Assembly (NCBI GenBank): GCA_001303665.1
Contig: LJUF01000011.1
Coordinates: 1-18,992 of the forward strand
Length of the DNA: 18,992 nucleotides
Direction of reading: 5' to 3'
Source of the DNA: Phycisphaerae bacterium SM23_33
Lineage (GTDB): Bacteria > Planctomycetota > Phycisphaerae > SM23-33
Below the pieces are notes generated by a model, which saw only the letters and a list, made by a program, of their open reading frames with translations, ran no database searches and was not told the origin of the DNA. This document shows, one piece after another, positions 7,646 to 15,636 of this stretch. Numbering within the stretch: position 1 is the stretch's first letter; the number at the start of each line of letters is the position of its first letter. A program made the translations under genes and the position numbers.

Positions 7646-7895
7646 CGCTGCGCTCCCAAGAGTCAGTCCCCGCTGGCGAGCCTAGCCGCGGGCATAAACT
7701 CATATCGGCCAACCCCCGCCTTTTTCTTAGCCCTCAAATCTCCGTTCCCCAAGCGCGGGCGAAGGATTATCTGTCTTGCAGGGCCGCCGCCCGGCACGAA
7801 CAATGGGCAACCGGCCAGCCGGCCGCGGTCGTCGGGCTACGAAAAGATGCCCGGCGGAGGCGCCCCGGCCGGCGGCATTAGCGGAACGGCAAGGG

Positions 7896-8780
7896 ATGCT
7901 CGGTCTGCTGAACGTTTACAAGCCGAAGGGGATCAGCAGCTATGACGTGATCCGCCAGGTCCGGCGCCGGCTGGGCCGGGAGGTCAAGACCGGCCACGCC
8001 GGCACGCTGGACCCAATGGCCGAGGGCGTGCTGCTGGTATGCATCGGCCCGGCCACGCGGCTGGTCGGCGTGCTGCAATCTCACGAGAAGGAATACGTCG
8101 TCACGGCCGAGCTGGGCGCAACCAGCAGCACCGACGACACCGAGGGGGAGATCAGGCCCACGGGCGCGGCTGCCCCGGCCGGGGAAGCCGTGGCGGCGGC
8201 GGTCCGCGAGTTCATCGGCACGATTCGGCAGGTCCCCCCCGCCCACTCGGCCGTGAAGGTCTTCGGCCGGCGGGCGTACCAACTGGCACGACAGGGCAAG
8301 GACGTGAAGCTCACGGCCCGCCAGGTCGCCGTCCACGCCCTGGAGATTCTCCATTACGGTTGGCCGGTGCTGAAGCTGCGCGTGATCTGCGGAGGCGGCA
8401 CCTACATCCGGGCGCTGGTCCGCGACGTCGGCGGCCGGCTGGGCGTGGGCGGGTATTGCAGGGAACTGATCCGCACCCGGATCGGGCCTTTCCGCGCCGA
8501 ATCGGCCGTGAAGATGGAAGACCTGGAGGCCGGCCCAATCCAGCGCCTGCTCATCCCGCCGGCGGAGGCCCTGCCGCCGGATCAGCGGCTGCCCGTGAGC
8601 GATGCCCAGGCCGGCCAACTCGCCCTCGGCCGGGAGGTGGAATACCCCTCACTGCCCGAATCGGCCATGCAGCAGCAGGCCCTCGGGGCGGTTGACGCCG
8701 GCGGCCGGCTGATCGCGCTGGTGCGGCCGGAACCCCAAACAGGCCGCATCCGCCCGGTCAAGGTCTTCCCGCCAGCGTGA
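7896..8780 (+). CDS. truB: tRNA pseudouridine(55) synthase TruB
   Basis: TruB isomerises U55 in the T-loop of tRNAs to pseudouridine. The 294-residue protein begins MLGLLNVYKPKGISSYDVI, a typical TruB opening. It contains the catalytic motif GHAGTLDPMAEGVL (nucleophile D39), KEYVVTAELG with its conserved tyrosine, the VPPAHSAVKVFGRRAY segment, and GGGTYIRALVRDVG near the active site. The C-terminal part is compatible with a short PUA-like domain. An in-frame ATG at 7776 would add 40 basic, Pro/Ala-rich residues; ATG 7896 is preferred from family alignment, although its ribosome site (GGAACGG/AAGGG) is weak. The 3' end overlaps the convergent cupin gene by 23 bp. It is not in the usual infB-rbfA-truB-rpsO neighbourhood. 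Confidence 0.95.
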   Translation: MLGLLNVYKPKGISSYDVIRQVRRRLGREVKTGHAGTLDPMAEGVLLVCIGPATRLVGVLQSHEKEYVVTAELGATSSTDDTEGEIRPTGAAAPAGEAVAAAVREFIGTIRQVPPAHSAVKVFGRRAYQLARQGKDVKLTARQVAVHALEILHYGWPVLKLRVICGGGTYIRALVRDVGGRLGVGGYCRELIRTRIGPFRAESAVKMEDLEAGPIQRLLIPPAEALPPDQRLPVSDAQAGQLALGREVEYPSLPESAMQQQALGAVDAGGRLIALVRPEPQTGRIRPVKVFPPA

Positions 8781-9270
8781 GCCGGACGATCAGCTCCCTC
8801 CGATCCGGGTAGTCCCCCACCAGGGCGTCCCGGTCCCCGTCCTCGTAGTCGGCGTAGTCAAAACCGGGTGCCACGGTGACGCCCATCAGAGCGAACCGGC
8901 CGGGCTCGTTCAGGAAGCATCCCTGCCAGACGCCGCGGCTGACCACGACCTGGAGGCGCTGGCCGGCGGCGATATCCTGGCCGAGCGTGAGGGTCCGGCT
9001 GGAGCGATCGTGGTGCAGCTGGAGCATGGTCACGGGGTCACCCAGGAGGAAGTGAAAGACCTCGTCGCTCTTCAGCCGGTGCAGGCGGGAGCAGCTCTGC
9101 GGCGTCAGCAGATAATAGATCGCCGTCCCGAAGCAGCGCGGGCCGCCGTATCGCTCCGGCAGGGCCTGGGCGGCGACGCCCTCTTCGCAGCGGTACGTCT
9201 CCCGGAAATAGCCGCCCTCTCTGTCCAGCGGCTTCAGCCCCAGGCAGCTCCGTATTTCCTCAGCGGTCAT
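8758..9270 (-). CDS. Cupin domain protein, DUF985 (cupin_5) family
   Basis: The 170-residue protein matches the DUF985 cupin family: LGLKPLDREGGYFRETYR (residues 10-27), GTAIYYLL, SRLHRLKSDEVFHFLLGDP (61-79), a VVVSRGVWQGC turn and GVTVAPGFDYADYE (130-143). Histidine and glutamate residues in the HRLKSDEVFHF block probably sit in the cupin barrel. The family has been linked to sugar or lipopolysaccharide-related chemistry by fold only; no reaction can be assigned here. Start ATG 9270 is fixed by a consensus AAGGAGGT site, so the longer reading from 9300 is not used. The start overlaps the end of the upstream membrane protein gene by 11 bp, which implies translational coupling. The 3' end overlaps truB. 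Confidence 0.88.
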   Translation of the reverse strand: MTAEEIRSCLGLKPLDREGGYFRETYRCEEGVAAQALPERYGGPRCFGTAIYYLLTPQSCSRLHRLKSDEVFHFLLGDPVTMLQLHHDRSSRTLTLGQDIAAGQRLQVVVSRGVWQGCFLNEPGRFALMGVTVAPGFDYADYEDGDRDALVGDYPDRRELIVRLTLAGRP

Positions 9271-9937
9271 CCCGACCTCCTTGAGCCCAGCCGGTTTCAT
9301 CGGCGCGGGCGCGCCGGGCGGCGTTGCCCGTCCGGGAGATGGAAAAATACATGTGGATCAGCGGGATCGCCAGCAGCACCTGCCCCACCAGGCCCAGCAG
9401 CCGCCGATCCGACCGGTCCGTTCCTCCGCCCACAAGCGTCAGGAACGTGGAGTAATGGCAAAAGGCGGCGGGAATGACGTAGAAGCCCACGAAAAGGGCC
9501 AGCGTGACGGACCAGCCCCGCGCCGCACCCGGCAGGCCGGCCTTGGCACACATCGAGCGGATCGACAAGCAGAACAGAACGATCGCCGCCAACTGCGCAA
9601 GGCGATACAGGGCCAGAAACGCCGTCAGGGCCGGCGGGCGCGGAAACACGAACTGGCCCAGCGCCGCGTCGGCGATCCCCAGCAGGGCGACGAACTTCAC
9701 CGCCGCCATGGCCGAGCCGTATCGGTCGCGCCAGGGCTCGTCCACCGCGATCCGAGCCAGCCGGACAACGCCCACGGCGATCAGAGCCATCCCCAGGACG
9801 TCGTTCAGGACGTCGAGCTGCCACCCTCGGCCGCCGGCGACCCGGCCGATGGGCAGGTCCAGGACGCACAGCAGCCCGCCCCAGAAGACCAGCCGCAGCG
9901 GCCGGATCGCGCCCAGCACGTCGTCCCTGCCGACCAT
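9260..9937 (-). CDS. Six-helix integral membrane protein of unknown function
   Basis: The 225-residue protein has about six hydrophobic segments: residues about 12-30 (LVFWGGLLCVLDLPIG), 43-65, 77-98, 103-126 (with LYRLAQLAAIVLFCLSIRSM), 143-163 and 180-200. It ends in a charged, basic cytoplasm-like tail (ARRARADETGWAQGGRDDR). I recognise no family signature. The start ATG 9937 is preceded by a GGGAAAGG-type ribosome site. It is the first gene of a two-gene operon with the DUF985 cupin, with which it overlaps by 11 bp, and its promoter would lie in the 188-bp divergent gap shared with the Gfo/Idh/MocA gene. Confidence 0.75.
   Translation of the reverse strand: MVGRDDVLGAIRPLRLVFWGGLLCVLDLPIGRVAGGRGWQLDVLNDVLGMALIAVGVVRLARIAVDEPWRDRYGSAMAAVKFVALLGIADAALGQFVFPRPPALTAFLALYRLAQLAAIVLFCLSIRSMCAKAGLPGAARGWSVTLALFVGFYVIPAAFCHYSTFLTLVGGGTDRSDRRLLGLVGQVLLAIPLIHMYFSISRTGNAARRARADETGWAQGGRDDR
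9275..9282 (-). promoter_or_regulatory. Consensus ribosome binding site of the DUF985 gene inside the upstream gene
   Basis: AAGGAGGT on the minus strand lies 4 bases before ATG 9270 and inside the last codons of the membrane protein gene. It decides the cupin start and points to coupled translation of the pair. Confidence 0.7.
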
Positions 9938-10112
9938 GGCTTGCCTTTCCCGGCGCCATCCGCCGGAACGCCCAGATCAGACGGCCGGGCAAGTATGCCG
10001 GCCTGCGCCGCCGAGCACAATCCCTTCCGCGGCGGCTGTGCTTCAGTTTTCCTGTTGATTCCAGCGGGGCGCCTGTCCAGGATATCGCCTCGCGCAAAAT
10101 GACTGCCGCAAG

Positions 10113-10120
10113 AGGAGGTG
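10113..10120 (+). promoter_or_regulatory. Strong ribosome binding site deciding the oxidoreductase start
   Basis: AGGAGGTG ends 5 bases before ATG 10126. It lies downstream of the alternative in-frame ATG at 10099, so that start is unlikely. Confidence 0.7.
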
Positions 10121-10125
10121 TTTTC

Positions 10126-11157
10126 ATGCCCAGGCGGGTGAGGCCCAGCGACATCGAGGTCGGCGTGATCGGCTACGGGGGCGCGTTCAACATGGGGCGG
10201 GGGCACCTCCAGGAGATGGCCGCGGCGGGAATGACCCCGAAGGCTGTGGCGGACACTGACCCCCGCCGCCTGGAGGCCGCCGCGAAAGACTTCCCCGGCA
10301 TCGAGACCTACCCCTCCGCCGCCGAGATGCTCAGGAAATCCGCCGTGAGCCTGGTGGCCATCATCACCCCGCACAACACGCACGCCAGGCTGGCCTTGCA
10401 GTGCCTGCGGGCCGGCCGGCACGTGGTGGTGGAAAAGCCATTCGCCATCACCACGGCCGAGTGCGACGCCATGATCCGCGCCGCCAGGAAGGGCCGGCGG
10501 CTGCTTTCGACCTATCACAACCGCCACTGGGACGGGTGCATCCTCCAGGCGGTCAAGAGGATCCGCTCCGGCGCCATCGGCGAGGTGGTCCGCGTCGAGG
10601 CCCACATGGGCTCCTGGGGCCGGCCGGGCGATTGGTGGCGCTCCAGCAAGAGCATCTCTGGCGGAATCCTCTACGACTGGGGCGTGCACCTGCTGGAGTA
10701 CACCTTCCAGATTATTGACGCCGACATCGTGGAGGTGAGCGGGCACTTCAAGACCGGCTTCTGGGCCCCCAAGACCAAGTGGAAGAGCGACACCAACGAG
10801 GACGAAGGGTTCCTCCTCGTCCGCTACGCCGGCGGGGCCTGGTCGACCCTCTGCATCTCCCATCTCGACTCCAACCCCAAGCCGGGCCAGGTGGAGGTCA
10901 CCGGCACCAAGGGCTCGTACGTCTTCGACTACAGGACGTACCAGTTGATCACGCACAGGGGCCCGGCCACGGTGGTCACCAAGGGCGGCAACCCGCCGTC
11001 GCAGCACGCCAAGTACTATCAGAACGTCGCCGATCACCTCAGCCGCGGCCGGCCGCTGGTCATCACGGCCGAATGGGCCCGCCGGCCGGTGCACGTGCTG
11101 GACCTCACCTGCCGCAGCGCCGCCGCGGGCAGGGCCCTGCCGGTGAAATACAAGTAG
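10126..11157 (+). CDS. Gfo/Idh/MocA family NAD(P)-dependent oxidoreductase
   Basis: The 343-residue protein has an N-terminal Rossmann fold (VGVIGYGGAFNMGRGH, residues 12-27) and the family EKP motif in VVVEKPF (K104, expected catalytic lysine). The C-terminal substrate domain includes GGILYDWGVHLLEY (D184, H188, the usual catalytic Asp/His region). Members oxidise or reduce sugars, inositols and related polyols using NAD(P). The substrate is not predictable here. Start ATG 10126 is set by AGGAGGTG 5 bases upstream (10113-10120), which rejects the in-frame ATG at 10099. No signal peptide or Tat motif is seen, unlike many planctomycete members that carry a Tat leader, so it is probably cytoplasmic. 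It is divergent from the membrane/cupin operon. Confidence 0.92.
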   Translation: MPRRVRPSDIEVGVIGYGGAFNMGRGHLQEMAAAGMTPKAVADTDPRRLEAAAKDFPGIETYPSAAEMLRKSAVSLVAIITPHNTHARLALQCLRAGRHVVVEKPFAITTAECDAMIRAARKGRRLLSTYHNRHWDGCILQAVKRIRSGAIGEVVRVEAHMGSWGRPGDWWRSSKSISGGILYDWGVHLLEYTFQIIDADIVEVSGHFKTGFWAPKTKWKSDTNEDEGFLLVRYAGGAWSTLCISHLDSNPKPGQVEVTGTKGSYVFDYRTYQLITHRGPATVVTKGGNPPSQHAKYYQNVADHLSRGRPLVITAEWARRPVHVLDLTCRSAAAGRALPVKYK

Positions 11158-11208
11158 CCGGCAACCGGCAACCCGGCACCGGCAGCGGAAAGGCGGCGGC
11201 CGGCGGCG

Positions 11209-11988
11209 CTACTCAAACCAGGCCAATCGCCTGGCGTGGGTGTGGTACAGCAGGCCCAGCAGGTGCATCTGGACCATCAGCAGGTATAACCCCACGGCGC
11301 CGGCGACAAAAGGCCCGATCAGCGGGGCCTTTACCGGCCCGATCACCGTCACGATTCTGGAAGCGCCGACCTGTGTCAACAGGCCCAAGGCGACGATGAC
11401 GTAAAAGAGCACGGCCACCAGGAGGTACGCCGGGCAGGTCCTGGCAATGCCCAGCAAGACCCGCACGGGGTTCAGGGCGGCGGCGGAGTCGAACAGGGCG
11501 GCGGCCAGCAGCACCATGGGCAGGTACAGAAAGCCCCAGGCCAGCAGGGCACAGAAGGCGGCCCCGGAAGCCTGCCAGTTCCTGGAGACAATGACGTAGA
11601 CGATCAGGGGCAGGAAGGAAACGACAATCGCGCCGATGAGAAGGAACATGGGTCTGAAAATGTCGTCCCAGAAGTCGGTCACATCCGGCCAATCGGGGGG
11701 CGCATCTCCCCCGCCGGCCGATGCCCCAATGATCTTGATCATGTAGGCGGCAAGATAGCCGGCGGCGCAGACGGCAAGCATAACCTGAAAGATGAAGAAA
11801 TACCCAAAGGCGGGCAAGGAGCTCAGGCGGTTCAGCAGCCAATAGCAGGCCGCGCCGGCGAGGATAATCGCCCAGCCCATCCCTTTGAACGGGTAGGCGA
11901 ACGCCCCGGGAAGCCGGCCGTAGAAGGACTTTTTCGGCCGCTCGACCAGGGCTGCCTCGCCCGGCCCGCCGTGGCTGTCACCAGCCAT
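11209..11988 (-). CDS. Six-helix membrane protein, last gene of the aroA-aroC-DUF2961 run
   Basis: The 259-residue protein (ATG 11988) has a soluble N-terminus of about 35 residues and then about six hydrophobic segments. These include GWAIILAGAACYWLL, FIFQVMLAVCAAGYLAAYMI, FLLIGAIVVSFLPLIVYVIV, ALLAWGFLYLPMVLLAAALF, AYLLVAVLFYVIVALGLL and the C-terminal VGLYLLMVQMHLLGLLYHTH. It ends in ARRLAWFE. The overall layout resembles planctomycete multi-span proteins of the DUF4013-like kind, but I cannot assign a family firmly. A GTG start at 12042 is possible but would lie well inside the upstream gene. ATG 11988 overlaps the stop of the secreted TIM-barrel-like gene by 11 bp, so the two are probably co-translated. 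The function is unknown. Confidence 0.75.
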   Translation of the reverse strand: MAGDSHGGPGEAALVERPKKSFYGRLPGAFAYPFKGMGWAIILAGAACYWLLNRLSSLPAFGYFFIFQVMLAVCAAGYLAAYMIKIIGASAGGGDAPPDWPDVTDFWDDIFRPMFLLIGAIVVSFLPLIVYVIVSRNWQASGAAFCALLAWGFLYLPMVLLAAALFDSAAALNPVRVLLGIARTCPAYLLVAVLFYVIVALGLLTQVGASRIVTVIGPVKAPLIGPFVAGAVGLYLLMVQMHLLGLLYHTHARRLAWFE

Positions 11989-13222
11989 ATCCGTTCCGCC
12001 CGAATTGCCTGGTGTCGGCAAAGACGCTTTCACAAACCACACCCCGCGCCGGCTTTAGTCCGCCGCTCGACGGAATGCACCACGGGGAAGGCTGCCGGCC
12101 GGGCCCGGCCTGGGCCGCGGCGGGGCCGGGCTTGCCGGCCAGGCCGGGGTGAAGCCTCAGCATGACCGCCTTGACCAGGGCCGTCATGGAGTGCGGCGCC
12201 GTCTCCGGCACCAGCCGCTTGGGGAACGGGTACCAGCTCTGCACGACGTACCGGGTCGGCTGGCCCCCGGCCTGGACGTAGGCGTCCACCATCTTCAGCG
12301 TGCGGTCGTGGAAGGCCTGGTCGGAGGTCTTTCCGCCCTGCTCGGAGTTCACGATGAGGTTGAACTCCAGGCCGCGGGCCCTGGCGAAATCCTCGTAAGC
12401 GCGGATCCGCTTGATCCAGTTCACCCGGGTCGGATCCTTCAGTTTCACGGAGAAGTGCTCGCCCACGGCGTACTCGTAAGGGTTGTCCACGGTCACGCCG
12501 GCGAACTTCAGCTTGGCCTCGGCCGCGTGCTTGAGCACGGTGTTGACGACCTCGTCGTAGTCGCCGTAGTCCTGGCGCTTCGGGCCCCGGGCATGGTAGG
12601 ACACGTCGCCGCGGTAGCCCCAGTTGGGGAAGTTCGTCAGCAGGAAGAAACGGATCTCCGGATGGGCCTTCCGGACGGCCCGCATGTAGTCCATCAGCTC
12701 GGCCGCGCACTTCTCGACGGACGTGAACCCTTTCTTTCCCTTGGGATACAGCAGCCGCCGGACGGGCCCGTCCAGGTCGAGGTAGTCGACCTTGCCGCCG
12801 GCCCGATAGAACCGGTTGATCTTGCCCAGTTCGATCTCGGCGGACCTTTCGCCGTTGGTCTCATCCAGCGGGGCGAAGCCCAGCGTTCCGCCGCACTCGA
12901 CAGCCACCTGGATGCGGTTCTCCTTGAGCATCTTGGCCAGGGCGGCCAGCTTGTCCGGCGGGGCCTTCTGGAGCGTGCCGATGTAGATCTTGATCCCCGA
13001 GATGTGCTTCTTCACGAACTCCCATCGAGCATCCTTCGCCAGCAGTTCGAAGGGGTCGCGGTAGCACATCCAGACCTCCGGCTCTTTCAGCCGGCCGGCC
13101 GATTCGGCGGCCGCCGCCCTCGCCGCCGGCGGGTCGGAAGGCTTGCCCGAGGCCTTTTCCGCCGCCAGCGCCCCGCCGGTCGCCACCCAGAGAATCACGC
13201 CCGCCAGCAGCCACTTCGTCAT
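11978..13222 (-). CDS. Secreted TIM-barrel-like protein of unknown function
   Basis: The 414-residue protein has a clear signal peptide (MTKWLLAGVILWVATGGALA, cleavage near residue 20) and an A/K/P-rich linker. The main domain of about 310 residues alternates strands and helices as in a TIM barrel: ISGIKIYIG, IQVAVECGG, VDYLDLDGP, IRFFLLTNFPNWG, FAGVTVDNP, EFNLIVNSEQGG, TRYVVQSWYPFPK. Acidic residues at strand ends (ECGG, DLDGP, VDNPYE, NSEQ) could form a glycosidase-like site, but no known family signature was recognised. Start ATG 13222 (not GTG 13225) is spaced 6 bases from AGGAG, which overlaps the stop of the DUF2961 gene. The last ~55 residues (Gly/Pro/Ala-rich, then WCIPSSGGLKPARG) look unlike the rest and may be non-ancestral. 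It is probably exported to the periplasm or cell surface. Confidence 0.75.
   Translation of the reverse strand: MTKWLLAGVILWVATGGALAAEKASGKPSDPPAARAAAAESAGRLKEPEVWMCYRDPFELLAKDARWEFVKKHISGIKIYIGTLQKAPPDKLAALAKMLKENRIQVAVECGGTLGFAPLDETNGERSAEIELGKINRFYRAGGKVDYLDLDGPVRRLLYPKGKKGFTSVEKCAAELMDYMRAVRKAHPEIRFFLLTNFPNWGYRGDVSYHARGPKRQDYGDYDEVVNTVLKHAAEAKLKFAGVTVDNPYEYAVGEHFSVKLKDPTRVNWIKRIRAYEDFARARGLEFNLIVNSEQGGKTSDQAFHDRTLKMVDAYVQAGGQPTRYVVQSWYPFPKRLVPETAPHSMTALVKAVMLRLHPGLAGKPGPAAAQAGPGRQPSPWCIPSSGGLKPARGVVCESVFADTRQFGRNGYGW
12042..12087. repeat. Imperfect inverted repeat inside the 3' end of the TIM-barrel-like gene
   Basis: CCCCG at 12042-12046 and CGGGG at 12083-12087 flank an inner weak stem around TTTAGTCC. 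The stretch encodes the odd WCIPSSGGLKPARG tail on the minus strand. It resembles a small intergenic repeat captured in the reading frame, but only one copy is in the window, so this is a suggestion. Confidence 0.3.
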
Positions 13223-13232
13223 CACGCGCTCC

Positions 13233-14297
13233 TTACTCCTGGAAGTTCACCTTCCGCTCGCCCGGGCCCGGCAGCCGCGGCAGCCGGCCGTGCGGCTCTT
13301 TCTGGTACCAGAAGGCCGTGCTGGAATAGTCGTTGGCCAGGTCGTTGCCGTGGCCATGTTCGATGGTAACCCGGATCGACTTCCGGAAGCGGATCGGGTC
13401 GGTGAGGTGGAAGCGGTACATTCCGTTCGTGCCCCACCAGGGGTAGCCGGCGCGGTTCTCGATGCAGTGAAAGCCGGTGTACGGCCCGGAGTACTCGACG
13501 GCCGGGCACGCCCCGCCGCCGAAGATCTCCTCGGTGCCGGTGCCGTGGATGGACGGCGGCCAGGGCTCGCCGTCGATGAAGATCATATCGTCGCCCTCGC
13601 CCCACCAGCTCCGCCGGCCGTTGACCACGGTGAGGAAGTACCCGGCGAACTGCCCGTCGCCCGCCGCCTCGAGGATCGTGTAGTTCTCCTCCCCGGTGAG
13701 GTTCTTGATCTCGTCCTGCCCGGCCAGCACGGCGATGGGGTCGGTCCGCGGCTCGCGGCGCCACTGGGCGTGCAGGCGGCCGGCGTCGGCAGGCAGCGCC
13801 GACGCCTCGTCGTAAAGCTCATAGTCCACGTGGTACCAGATGCCGGCCGGAGTGGGCCCCTGGTTTTCGATCTCGATCCGCCCCCCGGAGGCGAACGGCA
13901 TGGGCAGGTAGCAGTTGAAGCCCCACGACCTGAAAGTGCCCTGCCCGCCGGGGTTGGTGGTGAACGCCAGCGACCGGATCGGCCGGACCATCCCGTTCGT
14001 CACGCCGAAGAAATCCCCCAGCGGGGCCTCGACACTGGGCGTCTCTTCCCCGTCCCAGAACGCCCGCAGCACCAGTCCGCGGAAGACGTTCAGGCGCCGC
14101 TGCTCCCGGTCCTCGATGTACGTCCAATAGAAATGCCTGACGCAGCCGGCGCCCGGCTCGGCCAGAAGCACCTGCGTCGCCCCGGCCTCGATCGTCACCC
14201 AGTCGCGGTTTCCCCCGGTCCGGTCCCAACTGGAGCCGCGCTTGCTCCGGAAATCCCGCAGAAGGCACATCTGCGACAACAAAGTGCTGCCGTCCAT
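13233..14297 (-). CDS. DUF2961 family protein, GH172-like glycoside hydrolase candidate
   Basis: The 354-residue protein shows the DUF2961 blocks in order: GAGCVRHFYWTYIED (residues 49-63), LVLRAFWDGEETPSVEAPLGD (75-95), FNCYLPMPF (127-135), LHAQWRRE, RRSWWGEGDDMIFIDGE (228-244), PSIHGTGTEEIFGG (248-261) and HLTDPIRFRKSIRVTIEHG (297-315). Characterised members of this family form GH172 and act on fructofuranosyl or D-arabinofuranosyl linkages. E234 and E256 lie about as far apart as the two catalytic glutamates of GH172, so they are candidates (inference). No signal peptide is visible from ATG 14297, which is favoured over ATG 14360 because a GGGGCGAGG site precedes it. It is likely cytoplasmic. 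It sits 73 bp after aroC and 10 bp before the secreted TIM-barrel-like gene. Confidence 0.88.
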   Translation of the reverse strand: MDGSTLLSQMCLLRDFRSKRGSSWDRTGGNRDWVTIEAGATQVLLAEPGAGCVRHFYWTYIEDREQRRLNVFRGLVLRAFWDGEETPSVEAPLGDFFGVTNGMVRPIRSLAFTTNPGGQGTFRSWGFNCYLPMPFASGGRIEIENQGPTPAGIWYHVDYELYDEASALPADAGRLHAQWRREPRTDPIAVLAGQDEIKNLTGEENYTILEAAGDGQFAGYFLTVVNGRRSWWGEGDDMIFIDGEPWPPSIHGTGTEEIFGGGACPAVEYSGPYTGFHCIENRAGYPWWGTNGMYRFHLTDPIRFRKSIRVTIEHGHGNDLANDYSSTAFWYQKEPHGRLPRLPGPGERKVNFQE

Positions 14298-14370
14298 AGC
14301 CTCGCCCCTTCCGGCGTTCAGCCACCGGCCTCCAGTCGCCCGCGCCCGGCTCGCGGTCACGGCCGACTGC

Positions 14371-15579
14371 CTACTTTGTGTACTCGCCCCTGCTCCGGGC
14401 CTGGGTGAGGGCCTGCCACTTGGGGTCGAGACCGGCCATGCCGTACCAGCCGCGCGACAGGAACAACGCGTCGGTGACCGCGATGGCGACCATGGCCTCG
14501 GCCACGGGGTAGATGCGAGGGCAGATGCTGATGTCGCGGCGGGTGATGGCGGCCAGCTTGCCGGCCTCGACCTTCATCATGTCCACCGTGTCCTGCGGCT
14601 TGGAGACGGTGGGCGTGGGCTTGACGACCATCCGCATGAGCAGGTCTTCGCCGTTGCTCATGCCGCCCAGGAATCCGCCGCAGTGGTTGGTGCGGAAGCG
14701 GACCTTGCCGTCTTGAAGGAAGGGCTGGTCGTTCCACTCGCTGCCGAGCATGCCCGCGGCCCGGGCCCCGGAGCCGAACTCCAGGGCCGTCATCGCCCCG
14801 ATGCTGCACAGCCCGTGGGCGATGGTGGCCTTGAGCTTGTCGAACACCGGCTCGCCCAGACCGGCCGGCACGCCGCGGGCGACGATCTCAATCACCCCGC
14901 CGGCGGTGTCGCCGGCCTCCCGGACCTTCAGCAGGTCCGCGATCATCTTCTCGGCCGCGGCCGGGTCGCAGCAGTTCAGGTCGTTGGAGCGGTAGTTGGC
15001 CTTCATCTCCTCGAAGGTCATGCTGCCTTCGGTCAGGCTGCGGGCCTTGATGCCGTGCGACTCGATGACGTGGGCCAGCACCTCGATGCCCTCGCGGGCG
15101 AGGATCTGCTTGGCCACCGCCCCGCCGCATACCCGCCCCACCGTCTCGCGGCCGGAAGCCCGCCCCGCGCCGCACCAGTCGCCGGCCTGGCCGTACTTGT
15201 AGAAGAAGTTCACCTCGGCGTGGCCCGGGCGGATGACGTCCTTGACCTGGCGGTACTGGTCGATGTGGACCTGCTGCGTGTCCACGTTGCGGACCAGCAG
15301 CCCCAGCGGCGCGCCGGTGGTCTTGCCCTCGAACATCCCGCTGACCACCTCCACCAGGTCGGTCTCCTTGCGGGGCGAGTCGAGCTTGCTCTGGCCCGGC
15401 CGGCGCTTGTACAGCTCGGCCTGGATCTTGGCCACGTCCAGCTCCAGCCCCGGAGGCACGCCGTTGACGATGCAGAACAGCGCCCCGCCGTGGCCGGCCT
15501 GGTCCTTCGTGGCGTGCCAGCCGTAGCTCTCGCCGCACGTCGTGACCTGAAACACGCGCCCGAATGTGTTGCCAAGCAT
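14371..15579 (-). CDS. aroC: Chorismate synthase AroC with an insertion at the GESHG motif
   Basis: AroC converts 5-enolpyruvylshikimate 3-phosphate to chorismate using reduced FMN, the last common step of aromatic biosynthesis. The 402-residue protein starts MLGNTFGRVFQVTTCGES, an AroC opening. It also has IRPGHAEVNF with the second active-site His, GAGRASGRETVGRV, GSGARAAGMLGSEWND, TNHCGGFLGGMSNGEDLL, KPTPTVSKP and the C-terminal RRDISICPRIYPVAEAM. The usual GESHGLALG block is altered: GESYG is followed by about 11 extra residues and then GHGGALFCIVNGVPPG, so the expected histidine is probably H30. Start ATG 15579 has AGGAG 6 bases upstream. It lies 57 bp after aroA on the same strand, so the pair is likely one operon. 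The enzyme is expected to be functional but should be tested. Confidence 0.95.
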   Translation of the reverse strand: MLGNTFGRVFQVTTCGESYGWHATKDQAGHGGALFCIVNGVPPGLELDVAKIQAELYKRRPGQSKLDSPRKETDLVEVVSGMFEGKTTGAPLGLLVRNVDTQQVHIDQYRQVKDVIRPGHAEVNFFYKYGQAGDWCGAGRASGRETVGRVCGGAVAKQILAREGIEVLAHVIESHGIKARSLTEGSMTFEEMKANYRSNDLNCCDPAAAEKMIADLLKVREAGDTAGGVIEIVARGVPAGLGEPVFDKLKATIAHGLCSIGAMTALEFGSGARAAGMLGSEWNDQPFLQDGKVRFRTNHCGGFLGGMSNGEDLLMRMVVKPTPTVSKPQDTVDMMKVEAGKLAAITRRDISICPRIYPVAEAMVAIAVTDALFLSRGWYGMAGLDPKWQALTQARSRGEYTK

Positions 15580-15636
15580 CTCATTCTCCTGCACTCGTGC
15601 CTGCCCCGATGGGGCCTCGTGCCGAGCGCCTCGTCC

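Noticed and set aside
7776..7895. A 40-residue N-terminal extension of TruB
   Set aside because: The extension is basic and Pro/Ala-rich with no ribosome site support, while the family opening starts exactly at 7896.
12149..13369. A 406-codon plus-strand frame opposite the secreted barrel gene, and a 421-codon one at 13143-14408
   Set aside because: Shadow frames opposite genes with clear signal peptide or DUF2961 motifs; no plausible product.
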